47,840 nucleotides of DNA from Fibrobacter sp. (GCA_024399035.1 JAKSID010000021.1:1-47840), one strand, 5' to 3'. Shown: positions 1 to 7,618, counted from the first letter of the stretch. Made by a program: numbers and translations. Notes: generated by a model from the sequence alone, not told the origin.

Positions 1-230
1 AATAACGTATTCTAGGAGTTCTTTCTCCGAATTCAGGAAAAGAGCTTCGAGGTGGTCGTTGGCTTCTTCCTCGGCTCCCTCGCTTCGCTTCGGTCACCCG
101 TTCCGGACTCGGTCGAATCCAACACCACGTCTCTCGCTCTATTGCATACACAAGAATAACGTATTCTAGGAGTTCTTTCTCCGAATTCAGGAAAAGAGCT
201 TCGAGGTGGCCGTTGGTCTTTCCCTCGGCT
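1..230. repeat. Direct repeat pair beyond the epmB stop codon
   Basis: Bases 1-76 and 155-230 are two copies of one sequence, 154 bp apart. The first 55 bases are identical (1-55 against 155-209) and the remaining 21 carry about five mismatches. The inner copy ends inside the epmB stop codon (229-231, minus strand), so the repeat abuts the 3' end of that gene. The 78 bp between the copies has no recognisable gene. Copy 1 may continue left of the window. The direct match is seen; origin by local duplication is inferred. Confidence 0.9.
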
Positions 231-1206
231 ACAGCACCGGTGTCTTGCTTTTTTCGCCGGCGATTTCGCGGACCAGCTTGGGTACTTGATAACCAGGAAG
301 CTTGGTGCGGATTTCGTCCATCAATTCCAGGGCGCGAGTGTCGCTGACTTCGTAGTGAGCCACACCCTTGGCGTGGTCCAGCTGGTGTAAGTAGTAGGGG
401 AGAACGCCCTGCTCGAAGAGCTTGCGGGAAAGCTTGGTCAAGGTTTCGGCGTTGTCGTTTACGTCCTTCAGAAGAACGCTCTGGTTCAACAAGGTCCAAC
501 CGCTGTAGCGGAGCAGCCCGAAGATATTCAGACTTTCCTCGTCCAGTTCGTCGGGATGGTCCACGTGGCTTACCAGCACGCAGTCGAAGCGGGCGGGCAA
601 GTCTCTCAAAAATTCAAAATGTTCCTGCACTAGGTCGGGGCGCATCACCGGCAGGCGGCTGTGAATGCGCAAGGTCGTTACCGAGGGGTGGTCGCTGATG
701 GCTTCCACAAGGCTCTGGAATTTGGCGGGGGACAAGGTCAGCGGGTCGCCTCCGGACAAAATCACTTCCCAAACGTCGGAATGGGTGTCCAGCCAGCTGC
801 CCACGTGAACGTCCACATTGGGCACACTCTGGAAGGGGTAGTTGCGCCTAAAGCAGAATCTGCAGCGCACACCACAGGTGGCGGTCGTTACAATCAGGGC
901 GCGCTTGTCGTATTTCTGGATAACGCATTCGCTCTTGCCTGCAGGTAGATCGCCCACGGGGTCGTCGACGAAACCCGGCACGTCTTGATATTCTTCTTTT
1001 GTAGGGAGAACTTCGCGTAAAAGCGCGGCAGGTTCTTTTGCGTTTTTAATCAGGTCGGCATAATGCCTGGAACAGCAGAAAGGGAACGAGGGGTTCAGGT
1101 CCGTGTTTGCCAAAAAGGGCGTGTTTGCAATTAAAGTTGCAAAATCAGGGCCTAAATACTCTAAAAAATCAGATATTTGCGCAAATACGATAGGTGCTTG
1201 TTCCAT
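229..1206 (-). CDS. epmB: EF-P lysine 2,3-aminomutase-type radical SAM enzyme EpmB
   Basis: Radical SAM protein of the KamA/EpmB family, 325 aa, the usual length for EpmB and shorter than catabolic lysine 2,3-aminomutases. EpmB converts alpha-lysine to beta-lysine, which EpmA attaches to EF-P. The 4Fe-4S cysteines are C111, C115 and C118 in TCGVRCRFC, followed by the FRRNYPF motif, with a SGGDPL segment about 40 residues later. The gene is divergent from efp, with 44 bp between the start codons, so the modifying enzyme and its substrate share an intergenic region. The minus-strand start has no clear Shine-Dalgarno; a TAAATT hexamer lies 10 nt upstream. The partner ligase EpmA is not in the window. 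Confidence 0.9.
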   Translation of the reverse strand: MEQAPIVFAQISDFLEYLGPDFATLIANTPFLANTDLNPSFPFCCSRHYADLIKNAKEPAALLREVLPTKEEYQDVPGFVDDPVGDLPAGKSECVIQKYDKRALIVTTATCGVRCRFCFRRNYPFQSVPNVDVHVGSWLDTHSDVWEVILSGGDPLTLSPAKFQSLVEAISDHPSVTTLRIHSRLPVMRPDLVQEHFEFLRDLPARFDCVLVSHVDHPDELDEESLNIFGLLRYSGWTLLNQSVLLKDVNDNAETLTKLSRKLFEQGVLPYYLHQLDHAKGVAHYEVSDTRALELMDEIRTKLPGYQVPKLVREIAGEKSKTPVL

Positions 1207-1216
1207 TATATTACTA

Positions 1217-1222
1217 AATTTA
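1217..1222 (-). promoter_or_regulatory. Candidate -10 hexamer (TAAATT) of epmB
   Basis: TAAATT on the minus strand lies 10 nt before the epmB ATG. No -35 or Shine-Dalgarno is obvious. It belongs to a recurring pattern in this window of -10-like boxes placed very close to start codons. Confidence 0.35.
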
Positions 1223-1250
1223 GCAACATAAATATCAAAAAGAGGATAAT

Positions 1251-1835
1251 ATGGGTACTGTAAGCACCAACGAATTCCGTAAGAAGCTCAAGATCATGGT
1301 TGATGGTCAGCCGTATGAAATCATTGAAAACCAGTTCGTGAAGCCGGGTAAGGGCCAGGCTTTCAACCGCGTTCGTATCAAGAACCTGGTTAACGGCCGT
1401 ACTCTCGAACGTACCTGGAAGAGCGGTGACACTGTTGAAGAAGCAGATGTGACCTTCACCGAAATGACTTATCTCTACAATGATGGCGAAACCTGGTTCT
1501 TCCTGGACAACGACACTCAGGAAACCATGGAAATCCATAAGGAAAGCATGGGCGGCTGCGAAATTTGGCTCCTCGACGGTGCTACCGTTGAAGTGACCTG
1601 GTGGAAGGACCCGAAGTCTCTGGCTACCATCCCCGTCGAAGTTATTCCGCCGACCTTCGTTGACCTCATGATCATCGACGCTCCTCCGGCTGTCCAGGGC
1701 AACACCAGCGGTAACGTTCTCCGTGAATGCACCGTTGAAACTGGCGCTAAGGTCATGATTCCGCTGTTCATCGAAAACAACACCAAGATCCGCGTGGATA
1801 CCCGCGACGGCTCTTATCTTGAACGTGCCAAGTAA
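1251..1835 (+). CDS. efp: Translation elongation factor P
   Basis: EF-P, 194 aa, binds between the P and E sites of the ribosome and relieves stalling at polyproline stretches. The loop VKPGKGQAF carries K34, the residue beta-lysylated in Enterobacteria, so this is the lysine-type EF-P and fits the divergent epmB neighbour. The three-barrel organisation (KOW-like N-terminal domain, then two OB domains) spans the whole length. A GAGG Shine-Dalgarno lies about 7 nt before the ATG. Several proteins encoded here have Ala/Pro-rich or polyproline-like stretches, plausible EF-P clients (inference). Downstream lies an unusual repeat-terminator region. Confidence 0.97.
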   Translation: MGTVSTNEFRKKLKIMVDGQPYEIIENQFVKPGKGQAFNRVRIKNLVNGRTLERTWKSGDTVEEADVTFTEMTYLYNDGETWFFLDNDTQETMEIHKESMGGCEIWLLDGATVEVTWWKDPKSLATIPVEVIPPTFVDLMIIDAPPAVQGNTSGNVLRECTVETGAKVMIPLFIENNTKIRVDTRDGSYLERAK

Positions 1836-1857
1836 TTCGTCTGGAAAGTAACCTCCG

Positions 1858-1893
1858 GTCACTTGGCACTTTGTCAGGTGAGGAGTGCGTACT
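1858..1893 (+). repeat. 36-bp intergenic repeat, copy A
   Basis: First of three ungapped, same-orientation copies of a 36-bp sequence ending in AGTGCGTACT. Copy A matches copy B at 27 of 36 and copy C at 28 of 36 positions; the last 10 bases are identical in all three. Bases 1859-1881 can fold into a 10-bp stem (two G-U pairs) with a 3-nt loop. Two further short copies of the terminal decamer follow at 1909-1918 (exact) and 1934-1943 (one mismatch), each displaced by exactly 25 bp. Confidence 0.85.
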
Positions 1894-1960
1894 TGAAAGA
1901 GAATGCACAGTGCGTACTTTCGGGAAATCGCAAAGCGCGTACTAGCTAACGAATTAGAAA

Positions 1961-1990
1961 AGCCCTCAGTAAATCTGGGGGCTTTTTTTG
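1961..1990 (+). terminator. Intrinsic terminator 1 after efp
   Basis: A 9-bp stem (1961-1969 with 1975-1983, one G-T pair) and 5-nt loop is followed by a run of seven T. It is the first terminator downstream of efp and ends the stretch that begins with repeat copy A. Confidence 0.85.
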
Positions 1991-2003
1991 TTGGGAACCG
2001 ACC

Positions 2004-2039
2004 GTCACTTTGCGCTAGTGCAGGACTGGAGTGCGTACT
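2004..2039 (+). repeat. 36-bp intergenic repeat, copy B
   Basis: Second copy of the 36-bp repeat, same orientation and length as copies A and C, ending in the invariant AGTGCGTACT. It is followed by terminator 2. Confidence 0.8.
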
Positions 2040-2058
2040 CTCTGGTTGAATTTGGAAG

Positions 2059-2083
2059 AGCCTGGTTTTATGCCAGGCTTTTT
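2059..2083 (+). terminator. Intrinsic terminator 2 after efp
   Basis: Perfect 7-bp stem AGCCTGG/CCAGGCT with a 7-nt loop and five T. It lies between repeat copies B and C; copy C begins within the last T bases. Confidence 0.8.
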
Positions 2084-2117
2084 CACTTGGCTCTTGTGCG
2101 GGTGAACAGTGCGTACT
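2082..2117 (+). repeat. 36-bp intergenic repeat, copy C
   Basis: Third copy of the 36-bp repeat, ending in AGTGCGTACT. Its 5' half can also fold into a hairpin (TTCACTTG with its partner, some G-U pairs), with different bases from copy A. Downstream, 2129-2139 (GCTAAGTAATT) resembles the efp 3' end at 1827-1837 (GCCAAGTAATT). Confidence 0.8.
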
Positions 2118-2158
2118 AGATGGATTACGCTAAGTAATTTATAGAAATTGCTAAAAAA

Positions 2159-2190
2159 GGTCTCGTCTTTAAAGGACGAGCCTTTTTTTT
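2159..2190 (+). terminator. Intrinsic terminator 3 after efp
   Basis: A stem GG-T-CTCGTC paired with GACGAG-CC (one bulged T) is followed by eight T. It closes the third repeat unit, immediately upstream of the next gene. Confidence 0.85.
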
Positions 2191-2236
2191 ATTGGGAGAG
2201 ATACCTAAATTTGTATGTAGTATGGGAGAAAATAGA

Positions 2237-2971
2237 ATGTCTCGCAAATTTTTGATTTTTACCGTCGCTGCGCTTAGTCTTTGCGCTTCTGCCTTTGCGC
2301 AGGATCGCCCCTCTATAACTGTTCACTCTGCCGGTCTTGGCTTTGTCAGTTATGTGAAGAACGTTGAAATCAGCGTTCCCGGTTTTGACAACACTTCTTT
2401 CTTCTTTAAGGGAAAGTGGGCTGCAGACTACGATTCTTCCAAGGCATTGAATAAGATGTACACCTTCAAGATGCAGAAGGAAGACATTGATATGTTCTTT
2501 AACGTAGGTTCCGTAATGGGCTTCGCCGCAGATGAGGGCCTGAAGCTGGATACCACGAAGACCAATGAGGCAATCATCATGTCCGCTTTGGACCAGAAAG
2601 TGAAGGCTGCCAAGAAGGCCGACCGTTCCTTTAAGGTGGTTACCAAGCCATCTTACGAAAAGGATCAGGTGGCTGGTTATGTGGAATTTTTCCAGGGGGA
2701 CAAGAAGGGCTGCTATTACATGGGTATGACGGATTCCAAGGCTGTTGCCTTTGCGAACGCTACCATGAACAAGGATGAAGACGATGCCTGCATGTTCCTG
2801 TACACTGTATGGAACGGCAAGGTAAAGAACGAAGTCCCGGTGGCTCCGGCCGCTGAACCTGCTCCGGCCGCTGAACCCGCTCCCGCTCCGGCGGAACCTG
2901 TCGCTGCAGAGGCTCAGCCCGCAGCAACTCAACCGGCAGAACAGCCCGCAGCTGCTCCTGCTAATCCGTAA
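2237..2971 (+). CDS. Secreted protein with Ala/Pro-rich tail, unknown function
   Basis: No family recognised. The start at 2237 is preferred to the in-frame upstream alternative at 2192 because a GGGAG Shine-Dalgarno lies 8 nt upstream and the protein then begins with a clean signal peptide (MSRKFL, hydrophobic core, AFA cleavage site before QDRPS). The mature part (about residues 23-200) is a globular alpha/beta-looking domain with few cysteines. The last 45 residues are an imperfect repeat of PAAEPAPA-type segments, a low-complexity linker-like tail often seen on periplasmic or envelope proteins. The gene converges on the next gene with only 3 bp between stop codons. Length is 244 aa. Confidence 0.75.
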   Translation: MSRKFLIFTVAALSLCASAFAQDRPSITVHSAGLGFVSYVKNVEISVPGFDNTSFFFKGKWAADYDSSKALNKMYTFKMQKEDIDMFFNVGSVMGFAADEGLKLDTTKTNEAIIMSALDQKVKAAKKADRSFKVVTKPSYEKDQVAGYVEFFQGDKKGCYYMGMTDSKAVAFANATMNKDEDDACMFLYTVWNGKVKNEVPVAPAAEPAPAAEPAPAPAEPVAAEAQPAATQPAEQPAAAPANP

Positions 2972-2974
2972 TTA

Positions 2975-3991
2975 TTAAAGCAATCCCATTGCTGTGCGAT
3001 AGGCCCGGGCGACTTCGTCCGGGTTTTCGCTTTTGAGCCAGCTCAAGGTCTCGGTGCCGCGGTAGCTCCATGCAAAGATGTTGCTGATGCCTGCCTTGCG
3101 GCTTTCTGCTACGGCGATTGCCAAATCGTTTTCGCGGCCAGCTTCAATCTGGTAGGCCTTGATCCACATCTGCACGGCCTTGCCGTACTGCTTGGCTACG
3201 TCGGTCAGTTTCTTTGCTGTTTCGGCGTACTTCTCCCGGACCCATTCCTCGGAGGCGCCTTTTTCCCAGTAGGGGTCGCTGGCCACTTCGTCTACGGATT
3301 CCAGTTTAGCAACCTTGCCCCAGTCGTCCAGACCTGCGGGGAACCAAGGGGGCAGCATGCATACGCAGTTGCGCTTGCCGTGGGCGTGAACGTCTTCGGT
3401 CATTTCTTTCAAAAAGTCGATAAGGCTGTCTTCGCGGAACTGGAGCACATCGCGGGCCTGTGACTGCGGCATGGCGTCAAAAGCGGCGGCGGGCATGTCG
3501 TATCCAAAGCGTTCGCGGAACTTGGCCTGGCAGATAGGGCAGCGGCAACTCCAGTTGCTGAGACCGCCCTTTTCGAAGTAAAAGTGGGGCTCGTCCCAAA
3601 AGATCGTGCTGACCTTGGTGTTGCACACGGACTCAATCCAGCGGTGCATGTATGCCCTGAATTCTGGATGGTTGGGGCAGGCCGCAACCTTAGGTTTGCC
3701 GTCCAAAGCCACCTGGCAAAGATCGTGATTGCGGGCAGTCAGCTCAGAATAAGCTTCGCCACCGAACACGCGTCCAATGCCCCAGGGGTTTACGTAAACG
3801 TTCAGACCCAGGTCCGCGGAACTGTCCACGATTTCTTTCATGGTGCCGTAATAGTACTGCTGGTCCTCTTCGCTCCAGGTGTGGAGCACGGCGTTAAAAC
3901 CGGCAGCCTGGATGTCTTTCATGTCGGTAAGAACGTGCTTGGGGGAACGTACGCCAAAGTAGCTTACGCCTTTAATCTTTACAGTTTCCAT
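2975..3991 (-). CDS. TIM-barrel glycoside hydrolase-like protein
   Basis: 338 aa, no signal peptide, so probably cytoplasmic. The N-terminus (KGVSYFGVRSPKHVL) and the succession of beta/alpha segments look like the (beta/alpha)8 barrels of putative glycosidases. FWDEPHFYF in the middle of the barrel offers an acidic pair in the position expected for a catalytic or substrate-binding strand. It is followed by SCRCPICQAKFRERFG, a CxCxxC segment similar to the Cys-rich insert found in several uncharacterised glycosidase-like families. DPYWEKG and AWSYRG near the C-terminus resemble sugar-binding loop sequences. It is downstream of, and probably co-transcribed with, the pseudo-receiver gene (33 bp gap). 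Substrate unknown; catalytic activity is inferred from fold resemblance only. Confidence 0.55.
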   Translation of the reverse strand: METVKIKGVSYFGVRSPKHVLTDMKDIQAAGFNAVLHTWSEEDQQYYYGTMKEIVDSSADLGLNVYVNPWGIGRVFGGEAYSELTARNHDLCQVALDGKPKVAACPNHPEFRAYMHRWIESVCNTKVSTIFWDEPHFYFEKGGLSNWSCRCPICQAKFRERFGYDMPAAAFDAMPQSQARDVLQFREDSLIDFLKEMTEDVHAHGKRNCVCMLPPWFPAGLDDWGKVAKLESVDEVASDPYWEKGASEEWVREKYAETAKKLTDVAKQYGKAVQMWIKAYQIEAGRENDLAIAVAESRKAGISNIFAWSYRGTETLSWLKSENPDEVARAYRTAMGLL

Positions 3992-4024
3992 AAAAAATCC
4001 GGGGATGGACTTGGGTTAAGTCGA

Positions 4025-4459
4025 CTAATTAAAATCGTTCTGGGCCCACTGGGGGGAGCCGTTTCTCAGGAGCACCTGTTCCAAGGTGTTGAACCATTCG
4101 TCCTCGTTCACGGGGCGGCGAACCCAGAACAGGTTGCCTTCGTCGTTCTCGGGAACGGGCATGGTGTCGGGCACCAGTTCCACAATCCAGGATTCGGGGA
4201 TGCTGTCGTGGAGCATCTTGCTGAATTTCAGGTTCTTGTCGGTGGGGGAGTCGGCGTGGTCCAGAATAATCAATGCCGGGGACTGGCCAACAATCAGTGC
4301 AGAGTCCAGAAGGCTAACGGCGTCTTCGATGGAATTGCAGGTGTACATGGTGGCGTCTTCGGCCTGGTCTCCATGCTCCAAAAGCCAACGGAAGGTCCAT
4401 TGGCTAAGCTTGTCCAGGCTACCTGGAGAAGAGGGGGCGATGAAGAATATGTGTCCCAT
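4025..4459 (-). CDS. Small pseudo-receiver-like protein, unknown function
   Basis: 144 aa. Not firmly assigned, but its order of elements resembles a response-regulator receiver: a hydrophobic first strand (HIFFIAP), a third strand ending in LIILDHAD with D67 at the phosphoacceptor position, and a C-terminal RRPVNEDEWFNTLEQVL that mirrors the KP-V-helix end of receivers. The acidic pair normally after strand 1 and the conserved lysine after strand 5 are not visible, so if it is a receiver it is probably a degenerate one. It has no output domain. It is the first gene of a two-gene minus-strand unit with the TIM-barrel protein, divergent from thiL. Confidence 0.5.
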   Translation of the reverse strand: MGHIFFIAPSSPGSLDKLSQWTFRWLLEHGDQAEDATMYTCNSIEDAVSLLDSALIVGQSPALIILDHADSPTDKNLKFSKMLHDSIPESWIVELVPDTMPVPENDEGNLFWVRRPVNEDEWFNTLEQVLLRNGSPQWAQNDFN

Positions 4460-4466
4460 ACCTCTA

Positions 4467-4472
4467 ATTATA
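4467..4472 (-). promoter_or_regulatory. Consensus -10 box (TATAAT) 7 nt from the start codon
   Basis: Perfect TATAAT on the minus strand with only 7 nt to the ATG of the pseudo-receiver gene. A transcript starting at the usual distance would begin at or beside the start codon. No good -35 is visible. Confidence 0.5.
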
Positions 4473-4595
4473 GAAAGTTCTAGGGCTTTCCCCTAGGTTC
4501 TGTAATGCTGAAAATTGGCAAAAAAACTAGTTTTAAGGGTGAAAAAGTAGGCCGAAATATCTCGGCTAAAGTAGTCCTCTAGTTATCCACAAGTT

Positions 4596-5591
4596 ATGCA
4601 CTTTCCTGATCTTGGCGAATTCCGATTTGTAGATGCCCTGCTGCAGAATGGGGCTCCCCTTAAGGCGGAGTCTCCTGCTACCAGGACATGGCTTGGGGTA
4701 GGGGATGATGCCGCCATTTTCGATGGCTGGGTGGCTACCAAGGACCTTTCTGTGGAGAACAGTCATTTTCGCTTGGACTGGTCCACTCCGGAGCAGGCTG
4801 TAGAAAAGCATATTGTCTCCAACGTGTCTGACATTTCGTCTATGGGCGCTGTTCCCAAGATCGCGTTGCTGGGCCTTTGCCTGAATAAGAACTGGTCTTT
4901 AGAAACTCGAGACCGTGTCCGCGTCGCCTTGTCCGAAGGCTTTGCCAAGCGTGGAATTACCTTGATTGGCGGCGATACGGTTACCGGTACCGAAGGCGTG
5001 TTTTCTACCACGTTGCTTGGGACTTTGGCTGGGGAGAAACCCCTGGTTCGTTTCGCGGTCCAACCGGGCGATACTTTGTATGTAAACGGAACCTTGGGTA
5101 AGTCGGGTGCAGGCCTTTGGCTGTTGATGAATCATCCCGAAGATAAGGACAAGTTCCCCTCCTTGGTGGAATACCATTTGAACCCGAAGATTGCCGAGGG
5201 GGCCGGCGCAGAACTTGCCCGCCTGGGTGCCTGTGGCGCCTGCATGGACATTAGCGATGGCTTGTCCTCTGAACTGAATCACCTGGCGTTGGCTTCTGGC
5301 GTTGATTTGAAAATTGACGAGAATTTATTGCCCATTGACCCAGAAGTTGCACGAATGTGTGCCCATTATGGTGTTTCCCCCATGGAATTCGCCCTAAATG
5401 GGGGCGAAGAGTACCAACTCCTGTTTACCAATTCTTTGTCCAGTTCTATATTTCAAAACGAGAATTGCTGCATAGGCAAGGTGTACAGGATTGGATCTGC
5501 CGTAGGTCGTGCCGACCAAGCCCAGGTACGCATGCTTTGCAAAGATGGAGAAGAAAGACCCGTTAAACCGCGGGCATGGTCACATTTATGA
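4596..5591 (+). CDS. thiL: Thiamine-monophosphate kinase
   Basis: ThiL phosphorylates thiamine monophosphate to the cofactor thiamine diphosphate using ATP. It belongs to the PurM/SelD-like ATP-grasp-related superfamily; 331 aa is normal. Family motifs in order: GVGDDAAIF (35-43), TKDLSVENSHF in place of the usual TTDxLVEGVHF, NVSDISSMGAVP, LIGGDTV, GKSGAGL, MDISDGLSSE and NGGEEYQLLF. These are the Mg-ATP and substrate-binding segments. It has no obvious Shine-Dalgarno and no TPP riboswitch upstream. Its 3' end overlaps pilB by 4 bp if the ATGA start of that gene is used, an unrelated function that probably only shares transcription. Confidence 0.95.
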   Translation: MHFPDLGEFRFVDALLQNGAPLKAESPATRTWLGVGDDAAIFDGWVATKDLSVENSHFRLDWSTPEQAVEKHIVSNVSDISSMGAVPKIALLGLCLNKNWSLETRDRVRVALSEGFAKRGITLIGGDTVTGTEGVFSTTLLGTLAGEKPLVRFAVQPGDTLYVNGTLGKSGAGLWLLMNHPEDKDKFPSLVEYHLNPKIAEGAGAELARLGACGACMDISDGLSSELNHLALASGVDLKIDENLLPIDPEVARMCAHYGVSPMEFALNGGEEYQLLFTNSLSSSIFQNENCCIGKVYRIGSAVGRADQAQVRMLCKDGEERPVKPRAWSHL

Positions 5592-7525
5592 TTAACAATA
5601 TGAAGATGAATTTGGGCCAGTTGCTGCTCCGCCAGGGTGTCCTGGACGAAGACCAGCTGGAACACGCCATGGCGGAACATAAGCGCACTGGGCTTATGTT
5701 GAGTAAGATTCTTGTCCGCTTGGGCATGGTGAGCGAAGATACTTTGACCAGTATCCTTGGTGTGCAGATGCAGTCCACCACCAAGATGCGTATTGGTGAA
5801 ATGCTCCTGGCTCAGGGCTATATTAACGAAGAACAGTTGAACAAGGCTCTGGAAACCCAGAAAACCACAGGCAAGCGCCTTGGCCGTACCTTGGTCGACT
5901 TGGGCTTTATGCCCGAAGAACGCCTGATTGAAATTCTTTCCAGGCAGTTCGAAGTTCCCTACGTTAAGTTGGATACTTTCGCTATTGATAACGACGCCTA
6001 TTCCTACTTGCCCGAAGACCTTTGTAAGCAGTACAAGGTTGTTCCCTTGTTCTTGCAGAAGTCCGACGACGAACGCATGCAGGGCCGCCCCACTTTGACT
6101 GTGGCTATGACGGACCCCACCAATATGCGAACCATCAGCATCATCAAGTTCAAGGTGAAGATGGAAGTGGACATCGTCATGGCTTCCGAAGTCGATGTCC
6201 TTAAGGCTATTGAACGAGTTTTTGCTGGTCATGGCGGCGCCGAAGAAACCTTGGCAGAACTTATTAGCGAATCCAAGGATAGCGACGAACTTGAAACCGT
6301 GGAACGCGGTGTTGGCAGCAGTGACGAACCTGAACTGAGTGACGAAGAAGGCCGTCAGGTTGTTAAGATTGTGACCACCTTGATTCACGAAGCTATTGCC
6401 CGCAAGGCTTCCGATATTCACTTGGAACCTCAGGAAACCTTCCTGAAGCTCCGTTACCGTATTGACGGTGACCTTCAGGTCATGGCTCCTATCCCGGCTC
6501 GCTTGATGCCGCAGATCTTGTCTCGTATTAAGCTTTTGTCCAAGATGGATATTGCTGAAAAGCGTAAGCCCTTGGATGGTCGTTTTACGGTTCGCTACAA
6601 GGGTAACGAAGTTGACCTTCGTGTGTCTTCTTTCCCCATTTCTCTCCGTAAGCGCGGTGTTTGCGAAAAGATCGTTATGCGTATCTTGAACCCCAACTCC
6701 GGTCAGTTCCCCCTGAAGGATATGGGCTTCGATCCTCGTGTTCTTAAGCAGTTCATGGACGCCATCAACGCTCCTAACGGCATTGTGCTGGTGACCGGTC
6801 CTACCGGTTCCGGTAAGTCTACTACGCTTTACGCATCTATTGGTGAAATTCTTGATAGTACTATTAACATTTCTACCATGGAAGACCCTGTGGAATTGAA
6901 TATCGACGGCGTCAACCAGGGGCAGATCAACAATGCGGCCGGGTTTACGTTTGCCGCGGGCATTCGTGCCTTGCTCCGTCAGGACCCTGACGTGATCATG
7001 ATCGGTGAAATGCGTGACCAGGAAACCTCTTCAATGGCTATCGAAGCCGCATTGACGGGTCACTTGGTCTTTAGTACGCTCCATACCAACGATGCTGCTG
7101 GTGCATTCCCCCGTCTTTTGGAAATGGGACTGGAACCCTTCCTTGTGTCTACTGCCATTAAGGGCGTGCTGGCTCAGCGTCTTGTTCGCCGCATTTGTAA
7201 GTACTGTAAGGAACCGGTGGAAATTTCCCAGGAAATGCGCGACGAACTTCACCTTACTCCGGATATGCAGTTCTACCACGGTAAGGGTTGCCCCAAGTGC
7301 GATGGTTCGGGTTATAAGGGCCGTGCCGGTATTTACGAATTCCTGGTGCCTAACGAAACCGTTCGTAACCTGATTATTAAGCGCTCCTCTGGCGACGTTA
7401 TTAAGCGTGCCGCTATGCAGGAATGTGACATGATCACTCTTCGTATGGACGGTATCCAGAAGGCTCTGCAGGGTGTTACCACTCTGGAACAGGCTATCGG
7501 CGCATCCGCTGCTGACGACGTGTAA
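5588..7525 (+). CDS. pilB: Type IV pilus / type II secretion assembly ATPase (PilB/GspE family)
   Basis: Hexameric cytoplasmic ATPase that drives pilin polymerisation. N-terminal MshEN-type segments are visible (GQLLLRQGVLDEDQLEHA, then IGEMLLAQGYINEEQLNKA), followed by the catalytic region: ASDIHLEP, Walker A GPTGSGKSTTLY near residue 405, a Walker B/Asp box around GEMRD near 472, and a zinc-binding tetracysteine (CKYC near 536, CPKC near 568). This arrangement fits PilB/GspE rather than the retraction ATPase PilT. I chose 5588 because its ATG overlaps the thiL stop as ATGA; 5576, 5600 or 5606 are alternatives. pilM/pilN-like genes lie 4 kb downstream; other pilus genes are elsewhere. Confidence 0.92.
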   Translation: MINNMKMNLGQLLLRQGVLDEDQLEHAMAEHKRTGLMLSKILVRLGMVSEDTLTSILGVQMQSTTKMRIGEMLLAQGYINEEQLNKALETQKTTGKRLGRTLVDLGFMPEERLIEILSRQFEVPYVKLDTFAIDNDAYSYLPEDLCKQYKVVPLFLQKSDDERMQGRPTLTVAMTDPTNMRTISIIKFKVKMEVDIVMASEVDVLKAIERVFAGHGGAEETLAELISESKDSDELETVERGVGSSDEPELSDEEGRQVVKIVTTLIHEAIARKASDIHLEPQETFLKLRYRIDGDLQVMAPIPARLMPQILSRIKLLSKMDIAEKRKPLDGRFTVRYKGNEVDLRVSSFPISLRKRGVCEKIVMRILNPNSGQFPLKDMGFDPRVLKQFMDAINAPNGIVLVTGPTGSGKSTTLYASIGEILDSTINISTMEDPVELNIDGVNQGQINNAAGFTFAAGIRALLRQDPDVIMIGEMRDQETSSMAIEAALTGHLVFSTLHTNDAAGAFPRLLEMGLEPFLVSTAIKGVLAQRLVRRICKYCKEPVEISQEMRDELHLTPDMQFYHGKGCPKCDGSGYKGRAGIYEFLVPNETVRNLIIKRSSGDVIKRAAMQECDMITLRMDGIQKALQGVTTLEQAIGASAADDV

Positions 7526-7553
7526 GTTAGCGTATCGCTCACAGAAAATGAAG

Positions 7554-7581
7554 ACTCCCGACCTGCCGGTTGGGAGTTTTT
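7554..7581 (+). terminator. Intrinsic terminator after pilB
   Basis: Stem ACTCCCGAC with GTTGGGAGT (one G-T pair) and TTTTTATT after it. It separates pilB from the helicase gene. Confidence 0.85.
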
Positions 7582-7618
7582 ATTATATTGCACATTTGTA
7601 TAGATTATTGGAGCGCTC

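Noticed and set aside
95..130. tRNA-like T-loop (GGTCGAATCC)
   Set aside because: No acceptor stem, anticodon arm or CCA-side match around it.
1858..2117. Three 36-bp repeats as a degenerate CRISPR array
   Set aside because: The spacing is irregular (110 and 42 bp), identity is only about 75%, terminators lie between the copies and no cas gene is present.
1858..2117. The 36-bp repeat as a tandem promoter (TTGGCA-like start, TACT near the end)
   Set aside because: The gap between the two boxes is about 21 nt, too long for a sigma-70 promoter, and copy B lacks the first box.
4470..4595. TPP riboswitch before thiL
   Set aside because: No THI-box core is visible, only two short unrelated hairpins.
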